Shown: positions 42,092 to 55,138 of the stretch, in pieces
Layout of the letters: every line of letters starts with the position of its first letter
How positions within the stretch are numbered: position 1 is the first letter of the stretch
DNA from: Paratinospora sagittata
Lineage: Eukaryota > Streptophyta > Magnoliopsida > Ranunculales > Menispermaceae
DNA length: 64,000 bases
Assembly (NCBI GenBank): GCA_035771175.1
Contig: CM069592.1
Location: 40,984,623-41,048,622, forward strand
Direction of reading: 5' to 3'
Position numbers and translations under genes: made by a program
Notes under the pieces: model-generated
Database searches by the model: none
Seen by the model: the letters and a program-made list of their open reading frames with translations, nothing else
Told to the model about the DNA's origin: nothing

Positions 42092-42415
42092 GGTGATAAG
42101 TACCCCGCAAGACATACTCCAGTCATTATATACCACATAATATTGTTATACCTCAATACGCAGCCCGCACACAGCGTCTAGTATCCCCGAGGTTTTTTAT
42201 CCATATTATTCACTCATGAATAGTACAGGATCTCCCCCAAATTCAAACTCGAAACTTTTTAAGATTTGATTTCACAATCTGAGTAGCCACTGAGCCAATA
42301 GTGTGGATAAAAAACCTTGGGGATACTAGACGATATGTGCGGACTATGTATTAAGGTATAATAATATTATGTGATATATAATGGCTGAAGTATGCCTTGC
42401 GGGGTATTCATCACC
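42092..42415. repeat. Foldback inverted repeat 2
   Basis: Arms 42092-42203 and 42303-42415 are inverted copies of about 112 bp with a loop of about 99 bp. The arms share TACCCCGCAAG, CCATTATATA, CACATAATATT, GTCTAGTATCCCC and GGTTTTTTATCCA. It shares the CATAATATT core and the GTCTAGTA-type motif with repeat 1, so both belong to one family. The phrase AATCTGAGTAGCCACTGAG occurs in the loop and again between the two foldbacks (42020-42038). Confidence 0.87.
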
Positions 42416-45402
42416 CTGAATAGAGGACACTGTGTATAACCTGACAAGTATAATGTTACCCAACATGGAGTCATGTGACCTGCTCATATATGGTTAGGAC
42501 GCGATTCATTCAACGTAGCATTGATAGGAGTACTTCCAAATGCTGGAGAATTTTATTAGCATATATCTCCCACTGAAACTGAAAAGCAAGTGTGGGTATT
42601 GTCGGTTTTTGGATCAATCACAAGCTAATGACACATAGATTCTCACAAGCATTTGGAGGGGGTGGAGAGGACAGATGGACGGTATAAAGTGAATTAGCAC
42701 TCTATAAAAGGGAAGGCATATTTTTCGTTAATTTATTCTCCTCCTTTTGATTTCTTTCTATATTGGACTGTTAAATTGCTGTTAACAACTCCTTCCTCAT
42801 ATTATTATATACCCTTTGCTTTCCTCTACTAAACAGCTACTGCTTCTTTATTAAAAGTACCCAACACCTATCTGTTCTCCTTATCCTCTTATTTACCATT
42901 CTTTATAGCTTTTTCTCCAAAATACACGTGTGTTAAGCCTGTTGGACATCTCCCTTTTCAACCAAAGTGGGAAGAAATTTAACAAAAAAAAAAACTATTA
43001 GTGGGAGATAAGAATGAATCAATGGGGAGTAGGGGACCATCTAGATGTGATTCCTTGAGGCCTACTGTACATGTTTTGTCCATTTATATAAATATATACA
43101 TTTTTTGAATCTGTCTCATGATTTCACCATGGTTTGCTTGCTTTGCTGCGCTTTCTTAATTGGTTATGTATATATATAAGACAGCTAACTGCTAGTTGTT
43201 ATCTGCAGAAATTAGTAAGAAAGTCACCAAAGTCCCGAAGATGTGGAGAAAGAAGAAGAAGAAAAAGAGTTCCATATTTCATGTGCAAATGCGTGAGGAT
43301 ATATAGCCTCTTGCAAGCACTAGGATCGATCTGAGATGTAGGGGGCTGATTAAGGCAAGTCAGTTACAGGCAAAGGGAAGGTTATGCCTTTCTACCATGT
43401 GTTTCTTCACTTTCCTGCTTATAAATTCCTACCGGTGGTGTATCATCAGTTTAATTCTTGTTTGCTTCTACCTGCGTGCATTTTCTTTCTTTCAGGCCAC
43501 TCTACTTTGTTGAATGCTTCAATGGCTACATATATATATATGGTTGTAGAGTCCATGCTAAATTGATCATCTATGTTTTCTCAGAGGCCTAGAAGGGAAA
43601 ACCCAAGCAATTAGTAGGTCTAGGAGCTTACAAACAAATTATATATGAAGTTCACCAAATAATTGATGTCCATGATGAATTTGATATGGGAGGAGTATTA
43701 TTTGGCTATTTTCCTTTTCTTAATGATTTCTTTTCTTTTAATAATTTCAAGGATTTATGCATAGAATCGCCAGTTCCTGGAGAAGTAAAATTTACTCAGC
43801 AACATCAAACGTACAAATGAACAAAGGCACTGCATGGTGTAAGCAAATACTGCATTAAGAAAGATTTGATACATCTTCTTCTTTTTTTTCATTTAATCAA
43901 ACAGAATATTAGAATCACATCAAACATAATTACATTGATTTCATGTAAAACAAAGAGAACAAGTACAGATAATTAACTGTTGATAGCTACACAAGAACTC
44001 TTACAGATAAAAGAAAATATTGCTAACTGAAATGGGTGGATTGAGAAGCCATCTGTGAGATACCCCAATAATGCAGCAAGTAGTACTGCTTCTGCAACTC
44101 CATTATCTCTTCAAGAAATCACTGCATTTTTCATTGCCTAAAATCATGCATGCTTCCATAGTGCCACTCAAAGCTTTTATGGACCTTGCACCGGAAGGAG
44201 GAGACAATATGATGCAATGGCCTAAGCTTTTGTGTGGGAATTTCTGCTCTTGATAGGATAGTTTGCTGATTGGGAAGAAATCTAAGCCTTGCATATAGTC
44301 GCATACGTCAGCAACTCAAGGAGCAAATGAGTACATTAATTTTTTTACCTGAAAAAGGTATAAAGTATAGTCAGATCCTTCCTATGATAAATTTTAAAAA
44401 GTAATCAGATCTTCTAATTGTGAACTCACCTAACACACCCTTCCATCACAGTTACCCATCTGCTAGTATTTGATTACCAAAAAAGCTTCAGCGAAGGGAC
44501 ACATAAGTACACAGAAAATCAAGGAAAATGTGAAAAATATTGCCACTTCAATTTGACAACTGCTGCTTCCAATAAATGACCCTTCATGTTAACATAAAAG
44601 ATGTAAAGTGCTCATACATCAAGTTGACCAGGCAAACATTTTCACAAAAATGGCAACAGAAGGAGCATTTGCATTGAATGGTTAAGATGTACACCAACTC
44701 CCGCTCCAAAAGAATCTTGGTTGTATAAGCAAGGGTGTAGTTTGAGTCATTATAAAGAGTACGGTGAGTTTGCTTGCTGCTATGTTTGATAAGTCCTGGA
44801 GAATAATAACCCTACACTTGTACATGATGTCTGTGAAGCTATCGAACCTACAATTAAAGTAATGAATAAAAGGATAAGTATAAAAATAAAAAACAAGTGA
44901 ACAAACTTACCAAACACCATTTTCATTCTTAACCTCACAAGCTTCTCATTCATATTTTGATTCAAGATTGGCCACAATGATGTCATTGTGAAGTGGGGAA
45001 TGACTTGTCTTCTCCTATGTATAAGGAGTTCCTCATCCAAAGTCATCACAAATGCACAATAAAAACTAATTACTTGAATGTACCAGATTCATGAAGAGAA
45101 CCTTGAGTTGGTTGAATCAATAGTTAAGGCTGATATAAGGTCCATGTGCAAATGAGAACAAGTAATAAATGCAACCAACACTTCATTAGTCAATCAAGAT
45201 TGATGATTGTTGATAATAATAAACACGCGGTTTCATGTGTACCAGATAAACTCATTCACGGAAGAATATAATTGACAAGCCTAGTGTTTTCTTGCCTCCA
45301 TGAATCAGAAAACCTCTTGTTAGATGATAATCATGATAATGTGCTCACAAAAAACAACAGAACCTAAAAGAGTCCATAGTTAGCACAAGAAAACCCAACT
45401 CT
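42416..45402. other. Intergenic, no supported gene
   Basis: Several short frames occur (for example 43134-43334, 44071-44253 and 44780-45049 minus) but none has a recognisable domain. At 44930-45049 a minus-strand frame ends at a good donor (GTAAGTTT), and another begins after TTGTAG near 44848. This could be two exons of an unknown small gene or a decayed fragment; I could not identify it. Confidence 0.45.
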
Positions 45403-46947
45403 TCAGTAACCATGCTTCCTTTTCCTCGGCTTTCCAGATGAATAGCAAGTTGTTATATATCGTGAATTAGCAAGCTCCCGGGGAACAGCAGCTGCTGATG
45501 ACTTCAGAACTTCAACCAATTCCCGGAATAAATTCTTGTTCTCCTCATTCACAAACACAATTGCTGTCCCCTCCTCTCCTAATTTGGATGCCCTTCCAAT
45601 TTGATGAATATACTCCTTGATCGAATTTGGCATATCAAACACAAGCACCTGCCTCACTCTCAAGAGATCTATGCCACGTCCTAGAACCCCTGTGGCCACA
45701 ATCACAGAAACTTCCCCCATCAAGAACTGCCTCAGGATTTCCCTCCTTTCTTTCATTGGCTTCTCCCCATGAATTGATAGAGATTTTATTCCAGTTGTGA
45801 CCGTGACAGCCTCAGAAAGTAGATCAGCCCCAAGTCTGGAACCAACAAATACAACAACAGGTGGCTTGAAATGTTGCTTGCTAAGTAATATCTCAAAGAG
45901 CTTTTGCTTCTTCTGCTTTGACTCCACCCATATGGCAATCTGCTTCACAGATTCGTTTGGACTGTTTGGCTTCCCAGCAGAGACACAAATCAAATCTTTA
46001 GCCATGGACATTGCCATCTTTTCCACATCTGGAGTAATTGTTGCAGAGTACATCAGCATCTGTGGCTGAAAAAGAGCTTTAAAAACCTGCATTACCTGAT
46101 CCCTAAAGCCTCTTTGAAACATGCAGTCCACCTCATCCAAAACTAAAATGCACACCTCATCTAATTCTATGTCATGTTTGCTTAATAGATCAATGAGCCT
46201 GCCTGGAGTTCCAATGATCAATTCAACCCCCTGCTGCATCCGGTAGACTTGTCCAGCCATGGCATCACCTCCCACAACAAGGGCCGTCTTAAATGGCATA
46301 CCCTTGCCAAGAAGCTTAGCCTGTTCTTCCACCTGCACACACAGCTCTCTAGTGGGCTCCAAGACTATAGCTAAGGGCTTTTTATGATTGGAGGAGTTCC
46401 CAATTCGAAACTTCACACACCGAGAAATCACCGGAACTAGAAAAGAAGCAGTTTTACCCGACCCAGTATCTGCCAAAACAATCAAGTTTTGGCCAATGAA
46501 AGCAGCTGGAATGGCTTGCATCTGCACGGGCGTGGGCACTTCATATCCTGCAGCTTCTAAGTTTTCTTGTAGCTTGTGAGGAAGATTGCAAGAAGAGAAC
46601 AACAAGATTGGTGGGGGAACAAAGTTTCCCTTAACACGGACTTGAATCTTGCTTCTGAGATCATCGATTTGGTTGCTGGTTAAACATTGAGGTCCAGATT
46701 TGTCATCAGTGTCTCTAACATAAAAGCATTCATCAGTAACTGTTAATTTCACAGGAGATGGGAGACTTTTGGGTAATTGGGTGTCGGAAAGCTTGTGAAG
46801 AAGAGCCGTTTTGCATTCCAGGCTGCAAATATCATCATCTGTTTCATCGCAGATATACTCACCGTAGCGGCCACAAATAGCACAATGAGGCTCATCAGGC
46901 AGAGCTTCTCTCTGATCCAAACACCTCTTCTTTACTGGACTTGCCAT
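45403..46947 (-). CDS. RH41: DEAD-box RNA helicase with N-terminal HIT zinc finger (RH41-type)
   Basis: A 514-aa uninterrupted frame. An ATP-dependent RNA helicase, probably nuclear; the basic tail KPRKRKHGY may help localisation. Residues 22-51 form a HIT-type zinc finger (CAIC at 22-25, C33, C41, C45, H51). Helicase motifs follow: Q motif PTPVQMQAIP (138-147), I ADTGSGKT (159-166), Ia PTREL, Ib TPGR (247-250), II DEVD (271-274), III SAT (301-303), V ATGVLGRGID (417-426) and VI HQIGR (447-451). Motif II is DEVD and motif VI lacks its first arginine (HRxGR is usual). I recall the Arabidopsis RH41 protein sharing the DEVD form, so these look like family traits, not damage. A HIT finger plus DEAD box is the hallmark of plant RH41. 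The exact substrate is unknown. Confidence 0.95.
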   Translation of the reverse strand: MASPVKKRCLDQREALPDEPHCAICGRYGEYICDETDDDICSLECKTALLHKLSDTQLPKSLPSPVKLTVTDECFYVRDTDDKSGPQCLTSNQIDDLRSKIQVRVKGNFVPPPILLFSSCNLPHKLQENLEAAGYEVPTPVQMQAIPAAFIGQNLIVLADTGSGKTASFLVPVISRCVKFRIGNSSNHKKPLAIVLEPTRELCVQVEEQAKLLGKGMPFKTALVVGGDAMAGQVYRMQQGVELIIGTPGRLIDLLSKHDIELDEVCILVLDEVDCMFQRGFRDQVMQVFKALFQPQMLMYSATITPDVEKMAMSMAKDLICVSAGKPNSPNESVKQIAIWVESKQKKQKLFEILLSKQHFKPPVVVFVGSRLGADLLSEAVTVTTGIKSLSIHGEKPMKERREILRQFLMGEVSVIVATGVLGRGIDLLRVRQVLVFDMPNSIKEYIHQIGRASKLGEEGTAIVFVNEENKNLFRELVEVLKSSAAAVPRELANSRYITTCYSSGKPRKRKHGY

Positions 46948-47540
46948 GTTAGACCTTATAAAAACGTGAATGCAGCGAGAGAATGCCTCAACACCCCAAA
47001 CCCAAAAAAGATTGAAAGTCAGAAAAATGCTTCATGTTGCAAAGACATATATCAAACAACGTATGAACCTATGTTAAGCAAATTTATTTCTAATTCCAGT
47101 GATTTTCAACTCGATAAACACAGGGAGCCTTTGCCTCATTGGAATTGAGGGGAGAGTGGGATTGAGTTATCATGTGCTTGATGGGTAGCTATGATTTGCG
47201 AGAATAGAAGGAAAGACATTAATAAAAGACTATAAAAAATAACTAAAGCAGCCAAAAACAGTTCATTTAAAAATAAAAATAAAAAAGTAGAAGAAGATGA
47301 TGAAGAAGAAGAAGAAGAAGAAGAAGAAGAAACCTCGTTTCAGATGTAATTTGAGGCGAAAAGAAATGAAGGAATAAGGTATGTGAGTAATTACCAGTGA
47401 GTTAGGCAGGATCGGTTGCGGGCGACGAATAATAGTGATGTTGAAGGCTGATGGGCAGCGAAATTAGGAATTAGAAACCGCAAATCATCATAAGCCTTCG
47501 TTACGCCGGGAAGGGGAAGGCGTGGAGCGTACTAATTCGT
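46948..47540 (-). promoter_or_regulatory. 5' UTR and promoter region of the helicase gene
   Basis: No coding sequence extends upstream of 46947 in frame. A (GAA)n run lies at about 47303-47332. A GC-richer stretch near 47420-47530 (GGGCGACGAATAATAG, then CGCCGGGAAGGGGAAGGCG) is the likely transcription start area, possibly with a 5' UTR intron between. Boundaries are not resolved. Confidence 0.4.
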
Positions 47541-48484
47541 TTTTGGAGCGACTTCTCTTTGTTGTTCAGTTGTTATTTATCAAGGCAAAAAAATAAAAGG
47601 AAATAAATATTTATTTATATAAACTAAATTTACTAGTTATAAATAAAAAGTTAATTAAGTGATCATGTTTAGGTGACGGATTCAAACTACTAAAAATATG
47701 TTTTTGTGAAAAAAATCTCCAACTCCAAGAACCAATTCCCATAATTTTCTTTTTTTTTTAATAATATGTTAATATGATAAAAATATGACTTTTAAGTATA
47801 ATTGTAATATTTACTAAATAAATGATAAAGTCTACGCATAAATCTCATCGTGCCTTCTTTGGTCACAAGTATCTTATTGATTGCCGGAATCCAGCACAAT
47901 ACACTAACTACTCTCTCTTGATGTGTTAATTTTTTTTTAGCGGAAACAAATGTAATTATTTAATTCGCAAGAAGAGCAAATACAATAGACAGTGATCACA
48001 TGGTGTGATAGAAGAAAGATGTCCCGAATCCTTATACACAAGAAACCCCAACGCAATTGGCCAAGCAATATAAACACCCACACCTGTGTTAATATAAAAT
48101 ATCAACATGATAGGATCCTGTTGATATTTACCCATTATGTATATATTCAAAGGATCAACATTTTTCAACACATACATACAAATCATTCTAGATTATTGAA
48201 TCAAAATGTAACAAATAAAGAGTGAAAAAAAAAAAAAAAGATACAAAGAACTGGGAAAACACCTGACAACACTATTGTCTAAATTCAGTTTGCATATTTA
48301 CAGGGTTTTAAAAAACAAACAAAAAAAGAAAGAAAGGCATGAGCACATACAAGACTACTTGAGGCACCATGAAAAGGAAAAAAGTAGAAGTTGTGTTTTC
48401 CAGCCCCTTCACATCCACATTACTTACGCATACCTTAGAACCATTGGAACAGCTAATCCCTCCACCATTTAACAACTAAGCAAA
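47541..48484. other. Intergenic, nothing recognised
   Basis: AT-rich sequence. It includes the 3' UTR side of the potassium transporter next to 48484 and no other gene I can support. Confidence 0.5.
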
Positions 48485-51221
48485 CTACACATAGTAAATC
48501 ATGCCAACTTCAATGAGACTGATGTGAGGAATGTTTAGCGCCACAGCTGGGCCTCTGCAGTTCTTCCTGAGCAATGAATAACCCATGTCAATTACTAGCT
48601 TCTTCAAGAACGAAGACGATCTCCGAGCTTTGACATAAGAGTGCCCCATTATATAAACAACTCCTGCCTCCTTTGCTTGAACCAAATCCATCAGCTCATC
48701 CTTCACTAATGGGTCCATTGTTGAATTTTCCGGCAGTTGGAACCTCACTCGCCTTCTTGTACATATATCCTCTTCCTCACTCTCAGAATGCAAGCTATCT
48801 AGTGTCTGGGACTTGCTGCTTTGCACAGTGCTGTTCACCATATACTCATCTCGTTCACACACAATTAAGCTTAAGCTTGATTGAACTGCCCTTGCACCTA
48901 TAACAGCCATTTTCCCATCTGATGACCAACTATCTGAACCGAGCTGTGGGTCATTAGTCTCCATCTGGACAAACTCAGCAATGCTCTGGATAAGTTGGCT
49001 CTCAAAGTCACCATTGTCGCTTTGGTTATCCTTGTATCCATATCTTACAATACACCGGTACATCCGATAGTCTCTTGGGCCAATTCGACCAATAAGATAC
49101 CGTTCCTCTGGTGGAACATAAGGGACTGGAACTGATTTCACACAAACAAACACTATCACCTGGTGGAATGCAGGAAGGTTGGTGACAAAGTGGGAGAAAA
49201 TTGCAGGAATCCCTGTTGCCAATTCTGAGTAAACGAGCCCTATACCAGGCACACGGACAACACCAAGACCGGGGCCTAGGCCAAGTAGCCATCTCAGGGA
49301 GACTTTGTTTTGCATATCAAAATTGTACTTCTTGCAAAGCCCATAGTGCCAGACATACATGATGACCATAAATATAAAGGAGAGCACAATAGGGACCCAT
49401 CCTCCCTGAGAGAACTTTGTGAGTGATGACGATACGTAAGCCCCCTCTATGGACCCAAAGAAGAGTAAGAACAACATAGCCAGTATAATGCTTCTCTGCC
49501 ACACAAACATAATGACAAGTGCCATAAGGCATGTTGTGATGAACATAACGGTCATGCAAGCCATGCCTGAAAAAAGAAAAAAAGAGACTTTTGTAATAAA
49601 TTAAAATTCATACACAAAAATTACCGATAGGGTATCTGTGTCAATGGATTGACAAAAATTATCCTTTTTTTGCCTACATTGTGAACTTGGCAGAATTACT
49701 GAGAAGAAGACATATCCACATAAAGAAGAAGAAGTTTCGCGTCACCAACAGAGGACTTACCATAAGCATTCCCAATCATGGTAGTGTCATGGAATCCAAT
49801 TGTTATAGCAAGACAAAGAACCATGAGAATCCAGTTTATTTCTGGAATATAAATCTGCCCATATATATCTCTTGATGTGTGGACAACTTTTACTCGTGGG
49901 AAGCAACCAAGAGCGTGGCATTGTTTTATAATGGAGAAGGTAGCAGTGATTACTGCTTGACTTCCAACAATAGCCGCGAGAGTGGCAATCACAAAAATAG
50001 GCCAAAATAGAGGATCTGCGCAAATAATAATAAGCTTATAAATTGGGTCTAAAGAGGGATGAAGCCTCCTGGTCTAAATTGGATAAACAGGGAAAAGGAA
50101 AGGAAAAAAAAAGTAGTCAAAACCTGGTATGGAGTCATAGAAACTTCTTGGAATGGAGGAAATTCTTTTAGACAAGAAAGCAGCTTGCCCCATGTATTGC
50201 ACTACCAAGCATGGGTATACAACAAAAGCAAAAGCAAGCTGCACATAAAAAGAGTATTTTTTGTTTCAGTACCTCTTGCAATATCTCTATTAAAATTATT
50301 GGTTAAGAGCACTCCTATCTCTACCTGATCCTTATGATTAATATTGCTATTACAACTGAGAATCAAATACATAAAAAAATCTTTTCCTTATTTTTCAAAA
50401 AAAAAAAAAAAAAAAAAAAACTCGACAAAAAGGTGATTCTAGTGCTTCTAGAGTATCATATGCAATTGTGCATCCTTATGCCTCCCTTCTGCCAGCCATG
50501 CATGGAAACATCCATTCTCCACTTAGATACCAAAAGTATTTAGCATGTAAATATCTACTTGAAACAAGAAATACAAGCACATGAGTAGCAAAAATTGATT
50601 TGACGTAGATGATGCCTTCTACTAACAAACTAATGATTACTTCACTTCTCACATGAAGAGCCAAATATAAACTTACCCTTATTGACAAAGCATGGAAGTG
50701 ACCAAGATCTGCGAACATAGCTTCAGTACCTGAGACATTTAAAATATAATAAAGCACCCATACACTTCATGTCAACTGAACTTTAAGATTTAAAGATGGA
50801 GCAACCTCATAAAAAAAATCAAAATGTTGATTGAATTCAAGTAACTCGGTAACACTGACAGTTCAAATATATTTAGAAGAGAAAGTCCTCTTATGTTTCA
50901 ACCCCCACATACCTGTTATGGAAAGAATGATCCCTCCAAGGGAAATCCATCCATCTTTACCCGTCTGCTGAAAGAATTTGATAATGTAGTGTGGAGAAAT
51001 AGCACACAAAATTGAGGGGTTCCAATATATTGTGTTGTACAGGCCAATGGCAAAAATTGAAGCCAGCCAGATAATGACAATGGGAGCAAACATAAAAGCT
51101 ACTTTGTGAGTGCCATAATGCTGCAGAGCAAAAAGGCCAACCAATATTACACAAGCAAGCAAGAGCACAACACCTGGACGATTTAAAAGCATTGGTTATC
51201 ATTCAAAAGAAAAAAGAAAAG

Positions 51222-51261
<40 letters not shown>

Positions 51262-53300
51262 GATAGAAGAGAAGAAGAAAAATATCGAGAAGAAAAGGCT
51301 AAAAGACACCTTACCATCATTTAGTTTATTTAGTTTGTGGTCTATAACCTCTAGTCCAGAGAGAGATGACAAAACTGTATGTTGAAATAAAAGCAACCTT
51401 CAGCACAATAATTCTAAAAGGAAATATCAAGAAAATCTGTACGAAAAACTTCTCCAATTAAAGAAATGTATGCCTTTTGAATGAAACATCAAGTAGAAAA
51501 TAAATGAGAATGATGTTGTCCTAATTCACCAGATCAAACTCTCCATCATTTGACCTAATAAAATATACCAAATAAATGCACGTATTATCTCATGAGGTAA
51601 GGAAGCCATTAATACCTGAAATTGCTGGAGTGAGAACACCATCACCTATTACCATGCTTGCACCAAATAACACCACTATAAGTAATGTTGTCCTTAGCGT
51701 TTTGTGATTCTCGAGGAATGTTTTCAACGGCGAAGAATCTAAAACATGTCTCGATGGCCCATACTTGTAAGTGGAGAGCTCTTCATCGGCTGCCTGCCTA
51801 TTGGGAAGTAAATTAAACTTTGCATGTCTGCAAAGCAGAGAGTAAAGAGCAAAAGTTCCACCTGACCAAGTAGAGAATATCATCAGATCTTAAAAAGAGA
51901 TGTGTAAAAGACCAATCCAATTAGTCCAACCCACCTTCACCATTGTCATCTGCACCAAGTACAATGACAACATATTTGAGCAAAGGGATCAACGTAAGTG
52001 TCCAGAAAATCAAGGAAAAAGCGCCAAATAAAGCTTCTTCATTTTGATAATTTTGCAATTTCCCCGAAAATGTGCTTGTGTAAACATAGAGAGGTGATGT
52101 GCCCAAGTCTCCATAGACCACGCCAAGGCTTTGGTACGCTAGTACAAAGCCTCTAGGAAGGTTCCTCCATGAGTACTGAATATCCACCAAAAACCAAAAT
52201 TAGTTCAAGCTAAAAATACTGACATCATATCTTGATTTTGTAATTTGTTATTCATTGACGCCCATAGCATTACTATGAGTCACCTTTATTTTTTTAGTTT
52301 TGTTAAATATTAAGATATGTTACCAAGTAAATGACTCGTATATAAATGATCACAAACCCAGCATTAGATGAACATTAACCCTTAATTACTGAACAGGAAC
52401 AAATGCAATATAGATAAAGGCCTCCCATAGATAATCTGTCAATTCAATTAGCAGCTAGCACATGGCTATGAAGGAAAATCTATTTCAACTAAATATTAAA
52501 AGATTAGTACTCATTTGTTGGATACTAAAACATGCAGTTTAACATCTTGAATGCGTTATAAAACATTCAACAAATTATGTTTCATTCAATACTTTACACT
52601 GAATAAGGACAGATGTGGTGCTCTGTAAACATAATGAAATTTAACATGTTCAGTATCTAGCAAGCCCAAAATTGCTTATTCAGACTGCAAGCAGGTCTGT
52701 GAACATTAGCAACCCAAAAGTTGCCTCAATTTTGTCAGAGTTAACCAATTTGAGGACCTATATGACATATTACAGATTTGAAAACTCTAATTAGCTTTCT
52801 CTCCAAGACAAAAGGATGAAAACCCATTAATCTCTGCTTTTGAAGAAGCAATTACATTAAGATAAAAATCCAAATGGTTTTATTTTTATTAGAAAAATAA
52901 AGAGTGACTAGACTCTCATGTTGATTGTATAATTTTTTCAAAGCTTTGGTGGTGGATTGAATTTGACACCTAAATCATCAATTCAAAATGAGAGCAACAG
53001 TAACACAAATTAGAACTTCTTCCTAAGTCTATTTGGAGAAGACAGAGACAACAAAGAGAACAAAGCAAAGTACTAAAACACACAAAAGGACATAATCAGC
53101 TATGAAATGAAAGGAGCAATCAAATAAGAACAAATGAAATTTATCAAAACCATTGCTCTTGCAGAGGTGTGGAAAATACATAGGATTCCCAGTACAGAGG
53201 ACGGAAATTAAGTAAAATAATTTGCAGTGGAATAGTGTCGTGAGGTCGTCACCAGAGAAGGCGTTGGTGAAGTCGAAGTTGCAGCAGCCTGGGGCTCCAT
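48485..53300 (-). CDS. KUP3: KUP/HAK/KT potassium transporter, KUP3-like
   Basis: Nine coding exons, listed in plus coordinates in transcript order: 53253-53300, 51935-52175, 51616-51861, 51315-51374, 50913-51173, 50677-50729, 50124-50238, 49761-50015, 48485-49566. They sum to 2,361 nt (786 aa plus stop), close to the 789 aa I recall for Arabidopsis KUP3, with phases consistent at every junction. The protein is a plasma- or endomembrane K+ (H+-coupled) transporter with about 12 helices. The signature [11 protein letters not shown] lies at residues 34-44, then [59 protein letters not shown] and [12 protein letters not shown] long cytosolic C-terminus ends [16 protein letters not shown]. The first exon ([16 protein letters not shown]) is predicted from an ATG and a GTGACG donor and is less certain than the rest. 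Orthology to KUP3 is from memory. Confidence 0.93.
51222..51258. repeat. (GA)n microsatellite in transporter intron
   Basis: A run of AG dinucleotides lies in the intron between exons 51315-51374 and 50913-51173. Confidence 0.95.
52176..53252 (-). other. Long first intron of the potassium transporter
   Basis: 1,077 bp between the predicted first exon (donor CTG/GTGACG) and exon 2 (acceptor ATATTCAG). It is AT-rich, with no other feature seen. Confidence 0.65.
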
Positions 53301-55138
53301 TTGCTTTTGATAGGTTATTCTAAATTCCCACTTGCGACACTTCAAAGTTGTAAGGAAACACCATTTGATTATCACCCTCTGCAACTATTACATGAAACAG
53401 CGTTTACAAGCACAAGCACCTTCCCCAGAACAAGATATCGGTTGACATTAATTAGACGTTAGTAGTTGGCATAACTTTATTATAGAGATGGACAAAACTC
53501 CTTGGCCTTCTCTAACTAACATCTGAGAGAGTATAGAGAGTTGGGAGAAATTGACTTGTTTTATTTGCTCTACTTTCTTTTTGAATTTGGAGAAGCAAGC
53601 AAACCATTGGGATTTGGTGAAATCCAAACTCAACTTGGGTTCAGATGGGTCAACCTATATTTAAGAATTATATCAAGGACATGACATTGTTGTTGGTGTT
53701 AACATTGATGTGAACATTAGAAATAAAATACCAAATTGTTATGAACATCAGCATGAGTGTCCTCAGATTGACAACAACCCTCTCAATTTTTTAGAACACC
53801 AAATTGCAAGCATCTTTGTGATATCAGGATCAAGAAAATTATTCAGATGAAAAATCTTTTTTTTTGTTGTTTGATAAGTAAGGTAGACAAAATGGTTAGG
53901 TACTTGTACGATGACTTGGTACTAATTGCAGTTGATGGGCATGTTTAATGGGCTGCAACATTTTAATAGATTGGATTATGTTGACCAAGTCAAGTCAGAT
54001 GTGGCTTCATCAACTTTTTTTTGTTTCCACTCTTTCTAGCTCCCTCATTTCTTTTTTATGTCCAAAGTCAATGATGTATATTGTATTTAGTATGTATGAA
54101 CAATTAGAACTTAAAAAAAGAAAAAATAGAACTAAAACTTACAGCTTCAGGTTTCCTTCGGCTAGCACTTTGGTAATTGGCACTTTTATGAATCACTTTA
54201 GGATTGGGCTGGCCATCTTCCTAAATAGTTCAACTTGCTGAAGTTGGCCCAATTCCTCCCAGGCCTAAAATTAATGCTGGTTCCATGTCTCAGAGAGGGG
54301 CTGAAGAATTGTTTGGTAACTCATGTTCTTCTCTACTATTGATTAGCATTCACTTGTACATTGCCATTAGATTAAAGGGAGCCTCGGTGTAAAGATAAGA
54401 ATTGCTCCTGTGTGACTATGTGGTTATAGGATTGAGTCATAAAAACAACTTTTTGTGAAGTAAAGTAAGGCTATGTATGGGACTTATATAAGCAAGAACT
54501 TCATGCCCTAGGCTATTTTATATATATATAGCCATCAGATACTTCGAATTAAGCATATGAGACATGATATTAGATAATTTTGATATAAATATATACTTGT
54601 GTACATGTGTGTGTGATTAATTGGAAGAGAAAATTAGATTAAGATAAATGCTCAAGATCATATTCCGATGTTGGCATCTAGCCATCGTTGGATGTTACAA
54701 ATGTTGCACGATACACACATCTCCAAAATATCTTCGGGAGTTGGATGCCAATGTCCAAAAATGGCGTAGGCACCCAGCGTAGCATTTTTCTTAGATTAAT
54801 AGTCAAAATAAAATGTAGCAATAGAACTAGAAGTAGTCCCTTTACGTGTAAATGGGAAATTTCTTAGAAGGAACACTTAGGTTGTGGAGCACATGAGGTT
54901 CAGAGCTGCTGTAGCTTCTTCCAAATTCAATTAGCAGAGAGACCCCAGCAAACTTTGTTACTTACTGTACAGCCCGGCCAGTCATATTGATATTGTAAGT
55001 AAAAGAAACAGAAACATTAACCGAATTTCCCAGGCACACATTCGCTACGACATGCATGTACCAAACCAAAAAACAAAGGAACGAAAATGTAGAGATGGAA
55101 GAGATAGAGAGACATATAGGGTTGTTTATATGGATGGA
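53301..55138. other. Intergenic, transporter promoter side and ERF 3' side
   Basis: No supported gene. The left part should hold the transporter 5' UTR and promoter. The frame 53948-54241 has no recognisable domain. A weak inverted pair (GATGTTGGCATC near 54668 and GGATGCCAATGTC near 54742) could form a small hairpin but nothing more is clear. Confidence 0.45.

Noticed and set aside
42480..44340. Search by eye for conserved plant microRNAs
   Set aside because: None of the conserved plant microRNA sequences I know (such as miR156, 164, 166, 169, 171, 319, 393, 399) was seen.
44780..45049. Possible two-exon small gene on the minus strand
   Set aside because: Splice-like sites exist, but neither piece resembles a protein I know and there is no clear start; left as intergenic.
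45797..46579. Plus-strand frames opposite the helicase
   Set aside because: Antisense shadows of the RH41-type coding region.
54661..54760. Weak inverted repeat as a microRNA precursor
   Set aside because: The match is short and imperfect, and no known plant microRNA sequence is present.
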